This document shows positions 44,223 to 52,929 of a DNA stretch of 64,000 nucleotides, piece after piece (the first letter of the stretch is position 1; every line of letters begins with the position of its first letter). Origin of the DNA: Glaciihabitans sp. (lineage in GTDB: Bacteria; Actinomycetota; Actinomycetes; Actinomycetales; Microbacteriaceae). Under the pieces are notes generated by a model that worked only from the letters and a program-made list of their open reading frames with translations, searched no databases and was not told the DNA's origin. Position numbers and translations under genes: made by a program. The stretch covers positions 186,001-250,000 of the forward strand of contig JAODMF010000004.1 of assembly GCA_025464095.1 (NCBI GenBank), written 5' to 3'.

Positions 44223-47200
44223 ACGACCACCGTGTCACTGTGCCAGCCGCCGGTCGGATGACCCGGCCGGTATGCGCTCGCTGCGGCCCGAATGCCATAC
44301 CCGACTTTGATGTTGTCGGCGTTCGTCGGCGTGTAGGTCGGTGAGTTGGCGCCGAGGATCATCGTCCAGCCGGACCCGTCGTTGTAGGACCACTGGTAAA
44401 AAACCGTCGCCGGCCAGTTCCACGGGTGGAGGATCGGCTTGATTTCGGTGTCGAGCTTCACTTCAGCCGGGAGGGTCGCGGGTACGGCGTCGATGAATTC
44501 GCCCTCAAAGACTGTCACCGCATCGCTGGACGCGACTCCGGACGGGAAGAACGGCCTGGTTGCGGTGACCCGAATCGAGATCTCCTTGAGCAGTTCGGTG
44601 GGGGCGAGGAGGTAGGTCGTGCGGGTGGCGCCGGGGATCGGCACGCCCATACGCATCCACTGGTAGTGAAACGTCAGTCCGGTCATCGACCAGGTGCCCG
44701 GGGTCGCGGTGAGCACTCGGTCCACCTCGTACGTGCCGCTGGTGCTGGGTTTCACCGTTGCGGTCGGCAGCACGTCGGAGTTGACGACCCCGGCGGCCAC
44801 CGAGTACTTCGCCGCGGCGAAGCCGGTCGCCGAGGGCTTGAACTCCACCGTCAGCGCCTTCCCGACATCCGCCGTCACCGCCGTGTAGCTGCTGTTGGTG
44901 GCTCCCGCAATTGCCGTACCGGAGCGCTTCCACTGGTAGTCGAGCGCGAGGTTCGTCGTCGACCAGCCGTCGACGGGTGGCACGGCGGTCAGTAGCTGGC
45001 CGACCACGGGGTCACCCGTCACGGTCAGGGGGCTCAGCGGCACGACCTTGGGGCCTTTGTGAATGACAACGGTCACGGTGATGGAGTTGAAGTTGGGACG
45101 GTCCGGCGAGATGTCCACCTGGATCGCCTTGGCCCTGTCGGCGCTCGATGGCGTGAACGAACCCGTCGCGGACGACTGTTTCAGCTCGAACTGGTCGGTG
45201 GCCTGGTTGTAGACCTTCCAGTCGTAGTGCAGGCTCGTCGGCGTCACGTTCCAGCTGCTCGTGACCGTATACCGGCCCGACTTCACGGTCACCTTCGCTG
45301 GCTGTGTGGGCTGCAGGTTACCCATTCCGATGGCGCCGGGCTGAAGGATCGTCGTCACTCCCGGAAGGTAGCCGGGGATCGAGTCGGTGATGATCACGCG
45401 CAGGTGTTTGCCGAGCAGCGTCGTCGACACCCTGTAGGACGCGTGGGTGGCGCCCGCGATGGTGCTCCAATTCGTTGTGCCGTCAGCTGATACCTGCCAT
45501 TCGTAGCTGAAAATCCCGCCCGACCGACTCCAGGTTCGAGGGTTGACGGTGAGTGTTCCGCTCAGGGTCGCGGGGCCGGAAATGATTGGCGTCTCCACGC
45601 CGGTGCCGGGCGTCGGCGCTGCGCCGGGAGCCAGCGCAGTCGTCGGCAGTGAGGTCGCTTTGCCCTGGCTGTATCCGGACGCCGTAGCCGTTTCAATCAC
45701 CCGGAGTTGCCTGCCGGCATACTTTGGGCCCGGTGTGAAGGTCGCGGCGCTCTGTCCGGCGATGGTCGTGTAACTCGAGCCAGATTTGTACTGCCAGGTG
45801 TACGCGCGTTGCGGGGAGGTCAGGTTCGACCAGGTGACAGCGGGCGCGGTGAAGACAGAATCGACCGCGACGCTCGGCGCGGTGGGAGCCGCGGCCGCGC
45901 TCGGTGCCAGTGTTCCGGTTTGCGCTGCAATCGCCTGTGTTGACGTGTCGGAGGCGCCCGGGCCTTTCGCCGTGACCGACACGACTATCCGCCGACCGAT
46001 GGCGCCGGCGGCGAACGGGTCAACGCTGGAGGTTGTCGAGATCGGCGCAAGCGCGCCATTGTCGGCGTACATGTACCACTGGTACGCGAAAGAGCTGGGT
46101 GTGGGTGACCACGTTCCGGTGGTGACGGAGAGCACCGTGCCACTTTTGGTCACCTTCGGAGCCGTGACCTGCCTGAACAGTCCGCCAACGACCTGGGCGA
46201 CGTTCACCGTATGGGTGGCGGAGGCCCGACCCGGTGTCGCGGCTGTGATGTCGACGTACAGTTCCGCATTGAGGGCGGACTCCGGGACGGTGACCGCCGC
46301 CGCCGTGCCACCCGGCACCGGAGTGAATGCGACCCCGTCGGTGCTGGTCTTCCACTGGTAGCTGAACGTCGACGGAGTCGGAGTCCACACGCCGGGGCTC
46401 ACCGAGACGGTTCGATTGATTCCGACCGTGCCGGTGATCATCGGCTGCTCGCCCCCGAGTCCGGACAATGCCGATGGCGCGCCGATCGCGACGGCCGTCG
46501 TGGGCTGAGCGGCCACAGTAGGCGTGGTCCAGCCAGCGGCGTACGGCTTGAGTTGGACGCGCAGCGCACGCCCGAGGTCGCCCGCCGCGGGAACATAGTT
46601 CGAGCTCGTCGCGCCGGCGATGTTCTTCCAGATGCCTGCTGATTGGTACTGCCACTGGTAGTTCGTGCCGTCGGCCGCGGGCAGCCAGGTCGGGCTGGGC
46701 GCGGTCAGCGTTCCGCCGACGGTGGCGCTGCCTCCAATGGGCAGCAGCTCCGTTGTTGCCAGCGGAGCGCCTGCCTGGACGAGTATTTCTGGTGCCGACA
46801 GCGGAGCGTAGCCACCCTTGGCGTGCGTGACGGACAAGACAATCTTCTTGCCTTCCGTGCCGGCGCGAGGCAGTGTCGTGCCGTAGGTCGTCGTTGTAGT
46901 GCCATCGGGATCAATGACTGTCCAGGTAAATCCGGACGTGCCGCTGGCGGGCAACCAGGTTCCGTCGTGCACTGTGTAGCTCGAGGTCGTCTGGGTCACG
47001 GAGGGGAGAGCCAGGATCGACTGGGTGCCCTGGATGGCGCTGCCGGCGACCACGTCTGCCGAGACCGACTGGTAGCCGAACCGTGCGCCGACCAGGCGCA
47101 CTCGAAGGAGCGGCCCATTGAGGAGGTCCGTTGCACTGACGAGGTGCGTGGGCAGACTCTCATATGGAGGCGTGTCGGTCCAGACGTTTCCACCATCGCC

Positions 47201-49018
47201 GCTGAACTGCCACTGGTAAGTGAATGCCACCCCCGGCACGGACCAGGTGCCCGTGTTGGCGCTGAGGGTCTGTCCGACAACCAATCCGCCGGTGACAGTG
47301 GGAGCGGCACTCGGCTGGATGGTTCCCTTGCCGACCGGATCCGTCGTGGGCGTCGTGTACGAACCGCTTCCATACTCGAAGTCGTACAGGGTCACGCGCG
47401 CCGAGAGCACGTACTGGTAGTCGCCGGGAGCAACGGTGTACTGCTGGTCGGTCGCGTCCGCAATCGCCACGCCGTTGCGAAGCCACTGGTATCGGAAATG
47501 CGACGTCAAGTCACCGTTCCAGTTGCCCGGGTCTGCGGAGATAACTGATCCCACGACGAGAGGTCCCACGGTGACGACTACAGGCAGGGTGCCACTCGGG
47601 TGCAGGCCGAGCGGATCCTTCTTCGCCACTACGAGTTGCTCGACACGATCCTCGCCAGCGGCGAGGTCACCATTCGGCAGCGCCAGTACGGTGCGCTTCC
47701 AGGTGGTGTCCTCGTTCACGCCATCTGAGGGATCCGAGTCGGAGTTGCTGCCAATGGCCAGCGTGTAGGGGCCGGCTCCAAGTCCAACGAACGAAAAGTG
47801 CCCGACGTTGTCGGTCGTCGTCTGTGCTCCGGTGCGCGGCTCGTCGGCGGGGGACCCGGAATGTTCGATCGTGATGCGCAGGTGCGGAATCGGAGTGGTG
47901 GCCGCATCGGTAACTTCGCCCGAGACTGTGGCGCCGGGGACGAGCTGCACGTTCTTGCCGGTGACAACCGCCCCGGTCGTGACGGTGACCCAGGTGGACC
48001 CGATCGCGGTGTTCGTGCCGCCGAGAAAGCTGCGTCCGTAGAGGATCCCTGAAGCCGGCAGCGGCGCGGTCGCGCGCGGCCGGAACTCGAGTGCGTAGGA
48101 GCCGGGCGCAAGGCCTCCGAGCACATAGGCGCCCGCGGCGTTGGTGGTGACGGCCTTCGCCGAGGCAAGGGTCGCGTCCGTCCACGATCCAACCGGCCCA
48201 CTGAGCAGGTAGGGGGTGACGACGACGCCTGCGAGGTTCTCGACGATCGTCGCATCGTGGATGCCCGTCACCGTGCCCTTGATGGTCGCCGACGTGGGAA
48301 TACTGAAGTTGTAGGTCGTCTTCTTCGATGCGACGACACCGACGGTGGTGGCTGCGCTCGCCAGTGAGCCGCCACCGGAATAGATCGGCAGGTACGACGA
48401 CGTGGCGGCCGTATCCACGGCCTCCAGCCGATATGCACCCGGCTCCAGGCCGGTGAGCGTGTACGTTCCGCTGATCGATGTCGTCGTCGAGGCCTTCAGC
48501 GTCCAGACCTTGTCATCGGTCTCGGCGAAGGCGCGGACCCTGAATGACTTCAGGCCCGTGCCCGACGGCTTCGCGACCTTTCCGGTGATGGTGCCGCCCG
48601 CTGCAAGCACGACGTTGACGAATGTCGTCGCGGGAGCCGGAGTTGTGTCCACTTCGGCGAGTGCGCTCGCCGCCTGGGACGACTCACCGCCGAGGTACTG
48701 CTCGAAGCTGGTTGCCGTCGCCGGGAAGTGCACCGAGTAAAGGCCGGTGGCCAGCCCGGTGAAGCTGAACCCGCCCGAAGACGAGGTCTTAACGGAGGCG
48801 ACATCCGAGAAGTTGCCGGAGAGCTCCTTCGCGATGGTGACCGACAACCCCGCCGCAAGCGATCCCGACGGCAGCGAGACGGTTCCTGCGATGGTGAGTG
48901 GGTCCGCTCGCGCGGACATCGGCACCACGATCGACGCGGTGAGCGCCACGAGTGCGGCTAACCCGGCTGCGGCGAAGACGTTCCGCGAAGAGTAACGGCG
49001 GCGAGTTGTCGTGGACAT
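44216..49018 (-). CDS. Giant secreted protein with carboxypeptidase-regulatory-like and about 12 Ig-like repeats
   Basis: 1600 residues. The signal peptide ([11 protein letters not shown] head, cut near ARA-DP) is followed by four or five CnaB/carboxypeptidase-regulatory-like beta sandwiches ([40 protein letters not shown]) to about residue 470. Then come about twelve ~95-residue Ig-like repeats, each with the pattern VGQTLTA, GTWS, YQW, GATxSxYT and a closing GxxLxV. There is no LPxTG, membrane anchor or C-terminal enzyme; it ends VVVQ. Likely a secreted or loosely wall-bound adhesin or matrix protein. ATG 49018 follows GAGGGAG. Confidence 0.88.
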   Translation of the reverse strand: MSTTTRRRYSSRNVFAAAGLAALVALTASIVVPMSARADPLTIAGTVSLPSGSLAAGLSVTIAKELSGNFSDVASVKTSSSGGFSFTGLATGLYSVHFPATATSFEQYLGGESSQAASALAEVDTTPAPATTFVNVVLAAGGTITGKVAKPSGTGLKSFRVRAFAETDDKVWTLKASTTTSISGTYTLTGLEPGAYRLEAVDTAATSSYLPIYSGGGSLASAATTVGVVASKKTTYNFSIPTSATIKGTVTGIHDATIVENLAGVVVTPYLLSGPVGSWTDATLASAKAVTTNAAGAYVLGGLAPGSYALEFRPRATAPLPASGILYGRSFLGGTNTAIGSTWVTVTTGAVVTGKNVQLVPGATVSGEVTDAATTPIPHLRITIEHSGSPADEPRTGAQTTTDNVGHFSFVGLGAGPYTLAIGSNSDSDPSDGVNEDTTWKRTVLALPNGDLAAGEDRVEQLVVAKKDPLGLHPSGTLPVVVTVGPLVVGSVISADPGNWNGDLTSHFRYQWLRNGVAIADATDQQYTVAPGDYQYVLSARVTLYDFEYGSGSYTTPTTDPVGKGTIQPSAAPTVTGGLVVGQTLSANTGTWSVPGVAFTYQWQFSGDGGNVWTDTPPYESLPTHLVSATDLLNGPLLRVRLVGARFGYQSVSADVVAGSAIQGTQSILALPSVTQTTSSYTVHDGTWLPASGTSGFTWTVIDPDGTTTTTYGTTLPRAGTEGKKIVLSVTHAKGGYAPLSAPEILVQAGAPLATTELLPIGGSATVGGTLTAPSPTWLPAADGTNYQWQYQSAGIWKNIAGATSSNYVPAAGDLGRALRVQLKPYAAGWTTPTVAAQPTTAVAIGAPSALSGLGGEQPMITGTVGINRTVSVSPGVWTPTPSTFSYQWKTSTDGVAFTPVPGGTAAAVTVPESALNAELYVDITAATPGRASATHTVNVAQVVGGLFRQVTAPKVTKSGTVLSVTTGTWSPTPSSFAYQWYMYADNGALAPISTTSSVDPFAAGAIGRRIVVSVTAKGPGASDTSTQAIAAQTGTLAPSAAAAPTAPSVAVDSVFTAPAVTWSNLTSPQRAYTWQYKSGSSYTTIAGQSAATFTPGPKYAGRQLRVIETATASGYSQGKATSLPTTALAPGAAPTPGTGVETPIISGPATLSGTLTVNPRTWSRSGGIFSYEWQVSADGTTNWSTIAGATHASYRVSTTLLGKHLRVIITDSIPGYLPGVTTILQPGAIGMGNLQPTQPAKVTVKSGRYTVTSSWNVTPTSLHYDWKVYNQATDQFELKQSSATGSFTPSSADRAKAIQVDISPDRPNFNSITVTVVIHKGPKVVPLSPLTVTGDPVVGQLLTAVPPVDGWSTTNLALDYQWKRSGTAIAGATNSSYTAVTADVGKALTVEFKPSATGFAAAKYSVAAGVVNSDVLPTATVKPSTSGTYEVDRVLTATPGTWSMTGLTFHYQWMRMGVPIPGATRTTYLLAPTELLKEISIRVTATRPFFPSGVASSDAVTVFEGEFIDAVPATLPAEVKLDTEIKPILHPWNWPATVFYQWSYNDGSGWTMILGANSPTYTPTNADNIKVGYGIRAAASAYRPGHPTGGWHSDTVVVQ

Positions 49019-49145
49019 CGTGCTCCCTCGGTAAAAAACAGGCGTGCGAACGCGGGACCGAGAATCCGATGCCCGAAGAACCGACGGCTGAGTGCACGGT
49101 TTCGGTTGACGTCCAGTCTGTTTTTCCTGGGAGAAGTGCGCCTGA

Positions 49146-49160
49146 GTAGGTGATACCTAC
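49146..49160. promoter_or_regulatory. Short perfect palindrome upstream of the Ig-protein gene
   Basis: GTAGGT-GAT-ACCTAC, 6-bp arms, between the dcp stop and the start of the Ig-protein gene. Too short to be a terminator; the size suits an operator. No promoter boxes can be fixed around it. Confidence 0.4.
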
Positions 49161-49172
49161 TTTTCGACCGGC

Positions 49173-51200
49173 CTATTCGAGGCCACGGCGCTTGAGCAGC
49201 GGCTCGATGACGGCATCCCGGCCGCGGAAATCGCGAAAGGCCTCGAGCGCGTCCCTGGAGCCGCCGACCCCCAACAGGCGCTGCCGGAAACGGTCGCCAT
49301 TGGCGCGAGTGAGCCCGCCGTTTTCCTTGAACCAGTCGACAGTGTCGGCATCCAGCACTTCGCTCCAGATATAGGAGTAGTAGCCGGCGTCGTATCCACC
49401 GGAAAACGTGTGGGCGAAGTAGGTGCTCGAGTACCGCGTCGGCACGACCGGGTTGTCGAGCCCCACGCGCGCGATGGCCGCGGCTTCGAAGCCGGCGACG
49501 TCGGTGACTACCTCGTCTTTCGAGATACGGTGCCAGGCCTGGTCCAGCAGGGCCGCCGTCAGGTATTCCGACGTGGCGAAACCCTCGTTGAATGCTTCGG
49601 AGGCGTGCAGCTTGTCGACGATTTCCTGCGGCATTGGCTCACCCGTCTCGAAGTGCACGGCATAGTTGGCCAGGATCTCCGGCCACAGCATCCACATCTC
49701 GTTGACCTGGCTGGGAAACTCGACGAAGTCACGGAACACGTTCGTCCCGGTGAACTTCGGGTAGGTCACGCGGGCGAACAGGCCGTGCAGGGCGTGGCCG
49801 AACTCGTGGAACAGGGTGTTGACCTCGTCGTAGGTGAGCAGTGTCGGCGACCCCGCTGCTGGCTTCGGCACGTTGAGGTTGTTGCAGACGACAACGGTCG
49901 CATCGACGAGTTCGGACTGCCCGATCAGCTCGTTCATCCAGGCGCCGCCCCGCTTCGAGTCGCGGGTGTAGAGGTCGAAGGAGTAGAGGCCGACCGGCGA
50001 TCCATCCTCGTTCGTCACTTCGAACAGGCGCACGTCGGGGTGGTAGCCGACCAGATCTGGCCGCTCGGTGAACGTGATGCCGTACAGCCGCGTCGCCGCG
50101 AAGAAGACACCGTCTTTGAGCACCCGCTCCGCTTCGAAGTACGGGCGCATCTCGGAGGTGTCGACGTCATATTTGGCCTTGCGGACCTTCTCGGAGTAGA
50201 AGGCCCAGTCCCAGGAAGCGAGCTCTGTGCCATCGCCCGCCTCGAACTGCAGCTCCGCCTGTTCGGCACGCGCATTCCGCGCGGCCGGGGGAGCGAGGCG
50301 GGACAACATCGCGTCCACCGCTTCCGGCGTCCCCGCCGTCTGGTCCGCGGTGACCACGGCGGCGTGGTTTGGATAGCCGAGGAGCGCAGCGCGCTCGGCG
50401 CGCAGTCGGGTGATCTGCAGCACGAGGTCGCGGTTGTCGTACTCGCCGCCACGCTGTCCGCGGGAGATGGATGCCTCCATGATGCGCTGCCGCAGCCCCC
50501 GATTGGTGAGAGCCGACAGGTACGGATGCCCGGTGGGCAGCACAAGAGTGATGAGGTATTTGTCGTCCAGTCCGCGTTCCTTCGCAGCCTCCGCAGCCGC
50601 AGAGATCTCGCCCTCACCGAGGCCGTCGAGCTCCGCGACATCCTCGACGACGACTGCCAGCTCATTGGTGTCGGCGAGCAGGTTCTTCTCGAACTTCGTG
50701 GTGAGCACGGACAGCTGCTGGTTCAGGTCCATGAGCGTCGTCTTATCGGGATCGCTCAGTCCGGCGCCGGACTGGGTGAACTCGGTGAAATACCGCTCGA
50801 TGAGATAGACGCCCTCCGCGTCAAGGCCGAGCGAGTGCCTGCGGTCGTGCAGCGCCGCGATGCGCGCGTACAGCGCGGCGTTCAGGCTGATGGAGTCGGA
50901 GTGGGCAGCAAGCAGGGGAGCCAGCTGCTCTTCGAGCTCGTCGCCGAAGTCGGAGCTGTCGGCCGACTGCTTGTTGAAGAAAACAAGGGAAACGCGGTGC
51001 AGGATCTGACCAGACTTCTCCAGCGAGATCATCGTGTTCTCGAACGTCGGTTGCTGCGGATTCGACGTGATGGCTTCGATTTCTTCGAGGTGATCCTCGA
51101 ACCCCCTGTCGAACGCCGGACGGTAATGCTCGTCGCGAATCTGCGCGAAGGGAGGCAGTCCGTACGGCAGGGTGCTGGGGGAGAAGAACGGATTCGTCAT
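49173..51200 (-). CDS. dcp: M3-family metallopeptidase (peptidyl-dipeptidase Dcp / oligopeptidase A)
   Basis: 675 residues, normal for the family. The zinc motif HEFGHALH is at residues 465-472 in LFHEFGHALHGLF, with the downstream Glu in EFPSQVNE. The C-terminal SYIWSEVLDADTVDWFKENGG and YSSTYFAHTFSGGYDAGYYS blocks fit Dcp. It trims peptides in the cytoplasm. Divergent from the ArsR-type regulator across an 89-bp region with palindromic operators, so that regulator may also control this gene. Confidence 0.94.
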   Translation of the reverse strand: MTNPFFSPSTLPYGLPPFAQIRDEHYRPAFDRGFEDHLEEIEAITSNPQQPTFENTMISLEKSGQILHRVSLVFFNKQSADSSDFGDELEEQLAPLLAAHSDSISLNAALYARIAALHDRRHSLGLDAEGVYLIERYFTEFTQSGAGLSDPDKTTLMDLNQQLSVLTTKFEKNLLADTNELAVVVEDVAELDGLGEGEISAAAEAAKERGLDDKYLITLVLPTGHPYLSALTNRGLRQRIMEASISRGQRGGEYDNRDLVLQITRLRAERAALLGYPNHAAVVTADQTAGTPEAVDAMLSRLAPPAARNARAEQAELQFEAGDGTELASWDWAFYSEKVRKAKYDVDTSEMRPYFEAERVLKDGVFFAATRLYGITFTERPDLVGYHPDVRLFEVTNEDGSPVGLYSFDLYTRDSKRGGAWMNELIGQSELVDATVVVCNNLNVPKPAAGSPTLLTYDEVNTLFHEFGHALHGLFARVTYPKFTGTNVFRDFVEFPSQVNEMWMLWPEILANYAVHFETGEPMPQEIVDKLHASEAFNEGFATSEYLTAALLDQAWHRISKDEVVTDVAGFEAAAIARVGLDNPVVPTRYSSTYFAHTFSGGYDAGYYSYIWSEVLDADTVDWFKENGGLTRANGDRFRQRLLGVGGSRDALEAFRDFRGRDAVIEPLLKRRGLE

Positions 51201-51228
51201 GGTTCGAGCCTACGGCGCATCCCCGCTC

Positions 51229-51274
51229 GCAAAGCGATCTTTGCAAAATAGATATTGCAAAGGTATCTTTGCAA
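51229..51274. promoter_or_regulatory. Twin palindromic operators between dcp and the ArsR-type regulator gene
   Basis: Two perfect inverted repeats: GCAAAG-CGAT-CTTTGC (51229-51244) and TTGCAAAG-GTAT-CTTTGCAA (51255-51274), centred 28 bp apart. A third half site (ACCTTTGC) follows at about 51278-51285. The region is much more AT-rich than its surroundings and must also hold both promoters. Confidence 0.82.
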
Positions 51275-51289
51275 TGCTACCTTTGCATC

Positions 51290-51931
51290 ATGAACAAGCC
51301 AATCGAGCCCGTTGGGCAGGAATCCCGTGATCGCCAGCTCGACGTGGAAAGCCTGCGCGCGCTGGCCCACCCCCTGCGGGTGCAGATCATCGACGTGCTC
51401 TCGCTCTACGGTTCGTTCACCGCGAGTGGCTTGGCCGAGCGACTTGGCGAATCCAGTGGCGCCACCAGCTATCACCTGCGCCAACTGGAAAAGCACGGCT
51501 TCGTTCGCGAGGTCGTAGACAAGGGCACCGGCAGGGAGCGCTGGTGGGAGCGAGTTCCCGGCGGCATCTCCGTTGCGAGCCGGGAGACGGATGAGACGCC
51601 GGCCGGCAAGGCGGCGTCCCGCGTAATCCTGCGGCAGTGGAAAGTGAACCGCGAGAACCTGCTGGACGAGTTCATGGATCGCGGCTACGACGAACTGCCG
51701 CCGCGCTGGACGGAGTCGTCGGCAATCTCCACCATGAACACCCGCCTCACGAGCGACCAGCTGCACTCCCTGGTCGAAGAGGTCACCACACTGATCGACA
51801 GCTATCTCGACCGGTATCGCGGTTCGACCGAGCCCGGATCGCGGCCTATCCACATCGATTTCATGGCATTTCCGGTGATCGATGGCGAAGAAGTTCCCGG
51901 ATGGACCGAGCCGGAACAGGCGGCACCGTGA
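51290..51931 (+). CDS. ArsR/winged-helix transcriptional regulator
   Basis: 213 residues. The winged helix spans residues ~20-100: LRALAHPLRVQIIDVLSLYG, ASGLAERLGESSGATSYHLRQLEKHGFV, then a wing with GRERWWERVPGG. The C-terminal ~110 residues are helical and acidic, as in HTH_20/YceI-type regulators that often control peptidase or transporter genes. No Cys metal site of classical ArsR is visible, so the signal is likely not a metal ion. ATG 51290 is chosen because the operators end just before it. Confidence 0.88.
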   Translation: MNKPIEPVGQESRDRQLDVESLRALAHPLRVQIIDVLSLYGSFTASGLAERLGESSGATSYHLRQLEKHGFVREVVDKGTGRERWWERVPGGISVASRETDETPAGKAASRVILRQWKVNRENLLDEFMDRGYDELPPRWTESSAISTMNTRLTSDQLHSLVEEVTTLIDSYLDRYRGSTEPGSRPIHIDFMAFPVIDGEEVPGWTEPEQAAP

Positions 51932-52006
51932 CAGCCGTCGTCGCCCGGAATTTCCGCCGTGCAATGTCGGCGGTCACCACTAATTTGAAGGAAGGAAAGA
52001 GGAGAA

Positions 52007-52213
52007 ATGATGACTTCCGCCAGCTTTGCGCACCGTCGCCAGAGCGCCTCTGTCGTTGACCTCGCCGCCCAGCGTCTGGCACTCGCGGTGCTGAGATGGT
52101 CCCGCCGTCGCGTCGACCGCACCGCCTACACGCACGAGCAGATGTCGCGACTTCTCGAGACCGAGCGCGCGACGACGCGCCCCGAGATCATGTCGCCGCT
52201 CGAGCCGCGGTAG
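52007..52213 (+). CDS. Small basic protein of unknown function
   Basis: 68 residues, with a helix LAAQRLALAVLRWSRRRVD and a charged tail. A strong ribosome site (AGAGGAG) precedes ATG 52007, the best evidence that it is real; the next codon is also ATG. It lies 75 nt after the regulator gene on the same strand and may share its transcript. No family recognised. Confidence 0.6.
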   Translation: MMTSASFAHRRQSASVVDLAAQRLALAVLRWSRRRVDRTAYTHEQMSRLLETERATTRPEIMSPLEPR

Positions 52214-52258
52214 CGCGACTCCGTACGGAGACCGGTCAGCCCGCGTCGGTTGGTCGCC

Positions 52259-52486
52259 CTACTGTTCCCAGGTGGTGGTGACGTTTCCCGTGGAATCCGT
52301 CCGGATGACGGTCCCGTCGTCGAGTTCGACGACCGGTCGCCCCTCGAGCCAGGTGAGAGTCCAGCGCCACTGCGCGGTGTCGACCTCGGCCAGCTGCGCT
52401 TCGGCGTCCCGGATGGCGAGAACCACCGCGTCCGCGAGTCGTTCGGGCGGTTGGGCCCCCACGGCCCATCGCGTTCCGAGTTGCAT
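52259..52486 (-). CDS. Small hypothetical protein in the valS operon
   Basis: 75 residues, helix AVVLAIRDAEAQLAEVDTA followed by a beta-hairpin WTLTWLEGRPVVELDDGTVI. Its ATG shares one base with the GNAT stop (TGATG), so it is translated after that gene. Function unknown. Confidence 0.65.
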   Translation of the reverse strand: MQLGTRWAVGAQPPERLADAVVLAIRDAEAQLAEVDTAQWRWTLTWLEGRPVVELDDGTVIRTDSTGNVTTTWEQ

Positions 52487-52929
52487 CAGCCGAGCTCCTT
52501 CTCGTAGGTCACCCAGGTCGTTCGGCTCGCGAGCCTGTTGTAGACGCTCTGAGCCGTGTAGTTGTCTTCCGCGGTCTGCCAGCGCAGCACGGTCGCACCG
52601 CGGCTGCGCGCGTCGTCGCCGATCGCGTTGATCAGGGCGGTCGCGGCGCCCGTGCCCCGGGCGGCGGGATCGACGAACAGGTCGTCGAGGTAGAACGACG
52701 TGCCAGCGGTGAAGGTGTCGAGCACGCTGCGGAACAGCGCGAAACCGACCATGGTGTCGTTGCGCGTCGCGACCAACCCGCGCAGCTCGACGCGGTCATC
52801 CATCAGCCAGGCCCACACGCCGTCGAGAATCGCGGGAGTGAACGCCGTCTCGTAGAAGGCGCCGTACGCGGTGAAGAGCCGCTCCCAGTCGGGGCGGTCT
52901 GTCTCCTGCAGCGATCGGATCTCCGTCAT
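52486..52929 (-). CDS. GNAT-family N-acetyltransferase
   Basis: 147 residues. The acetyl-CoA site is in YLDDLFVDPAARGTGAATALINAI, with the Arg/Gly-x-Gly-x-Ala pattern after the beta-bulge strand; the C-terminus has RWQTAEDNYTAQSVYNRL, typical of RimI/MshD-like acetyltransferases. The substrate is not known. The ATG overlaps the valS stop (ATGA), so it follows valS in the same operon. Confidence 0.88.
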   Translation of the reverse strand: MTEIRSLQETDRPDWERLFTAYGAFYETAFTPAILDGVWAWLMDDRVELRGLVATRNDTMVGFALFRSVLDTFTAGTSFYLDDLFVDPAARGTGAATALINAIGDDARSRGATVLRWQTAEDNYTAQSVYNRLASRTTWVTYEKELG

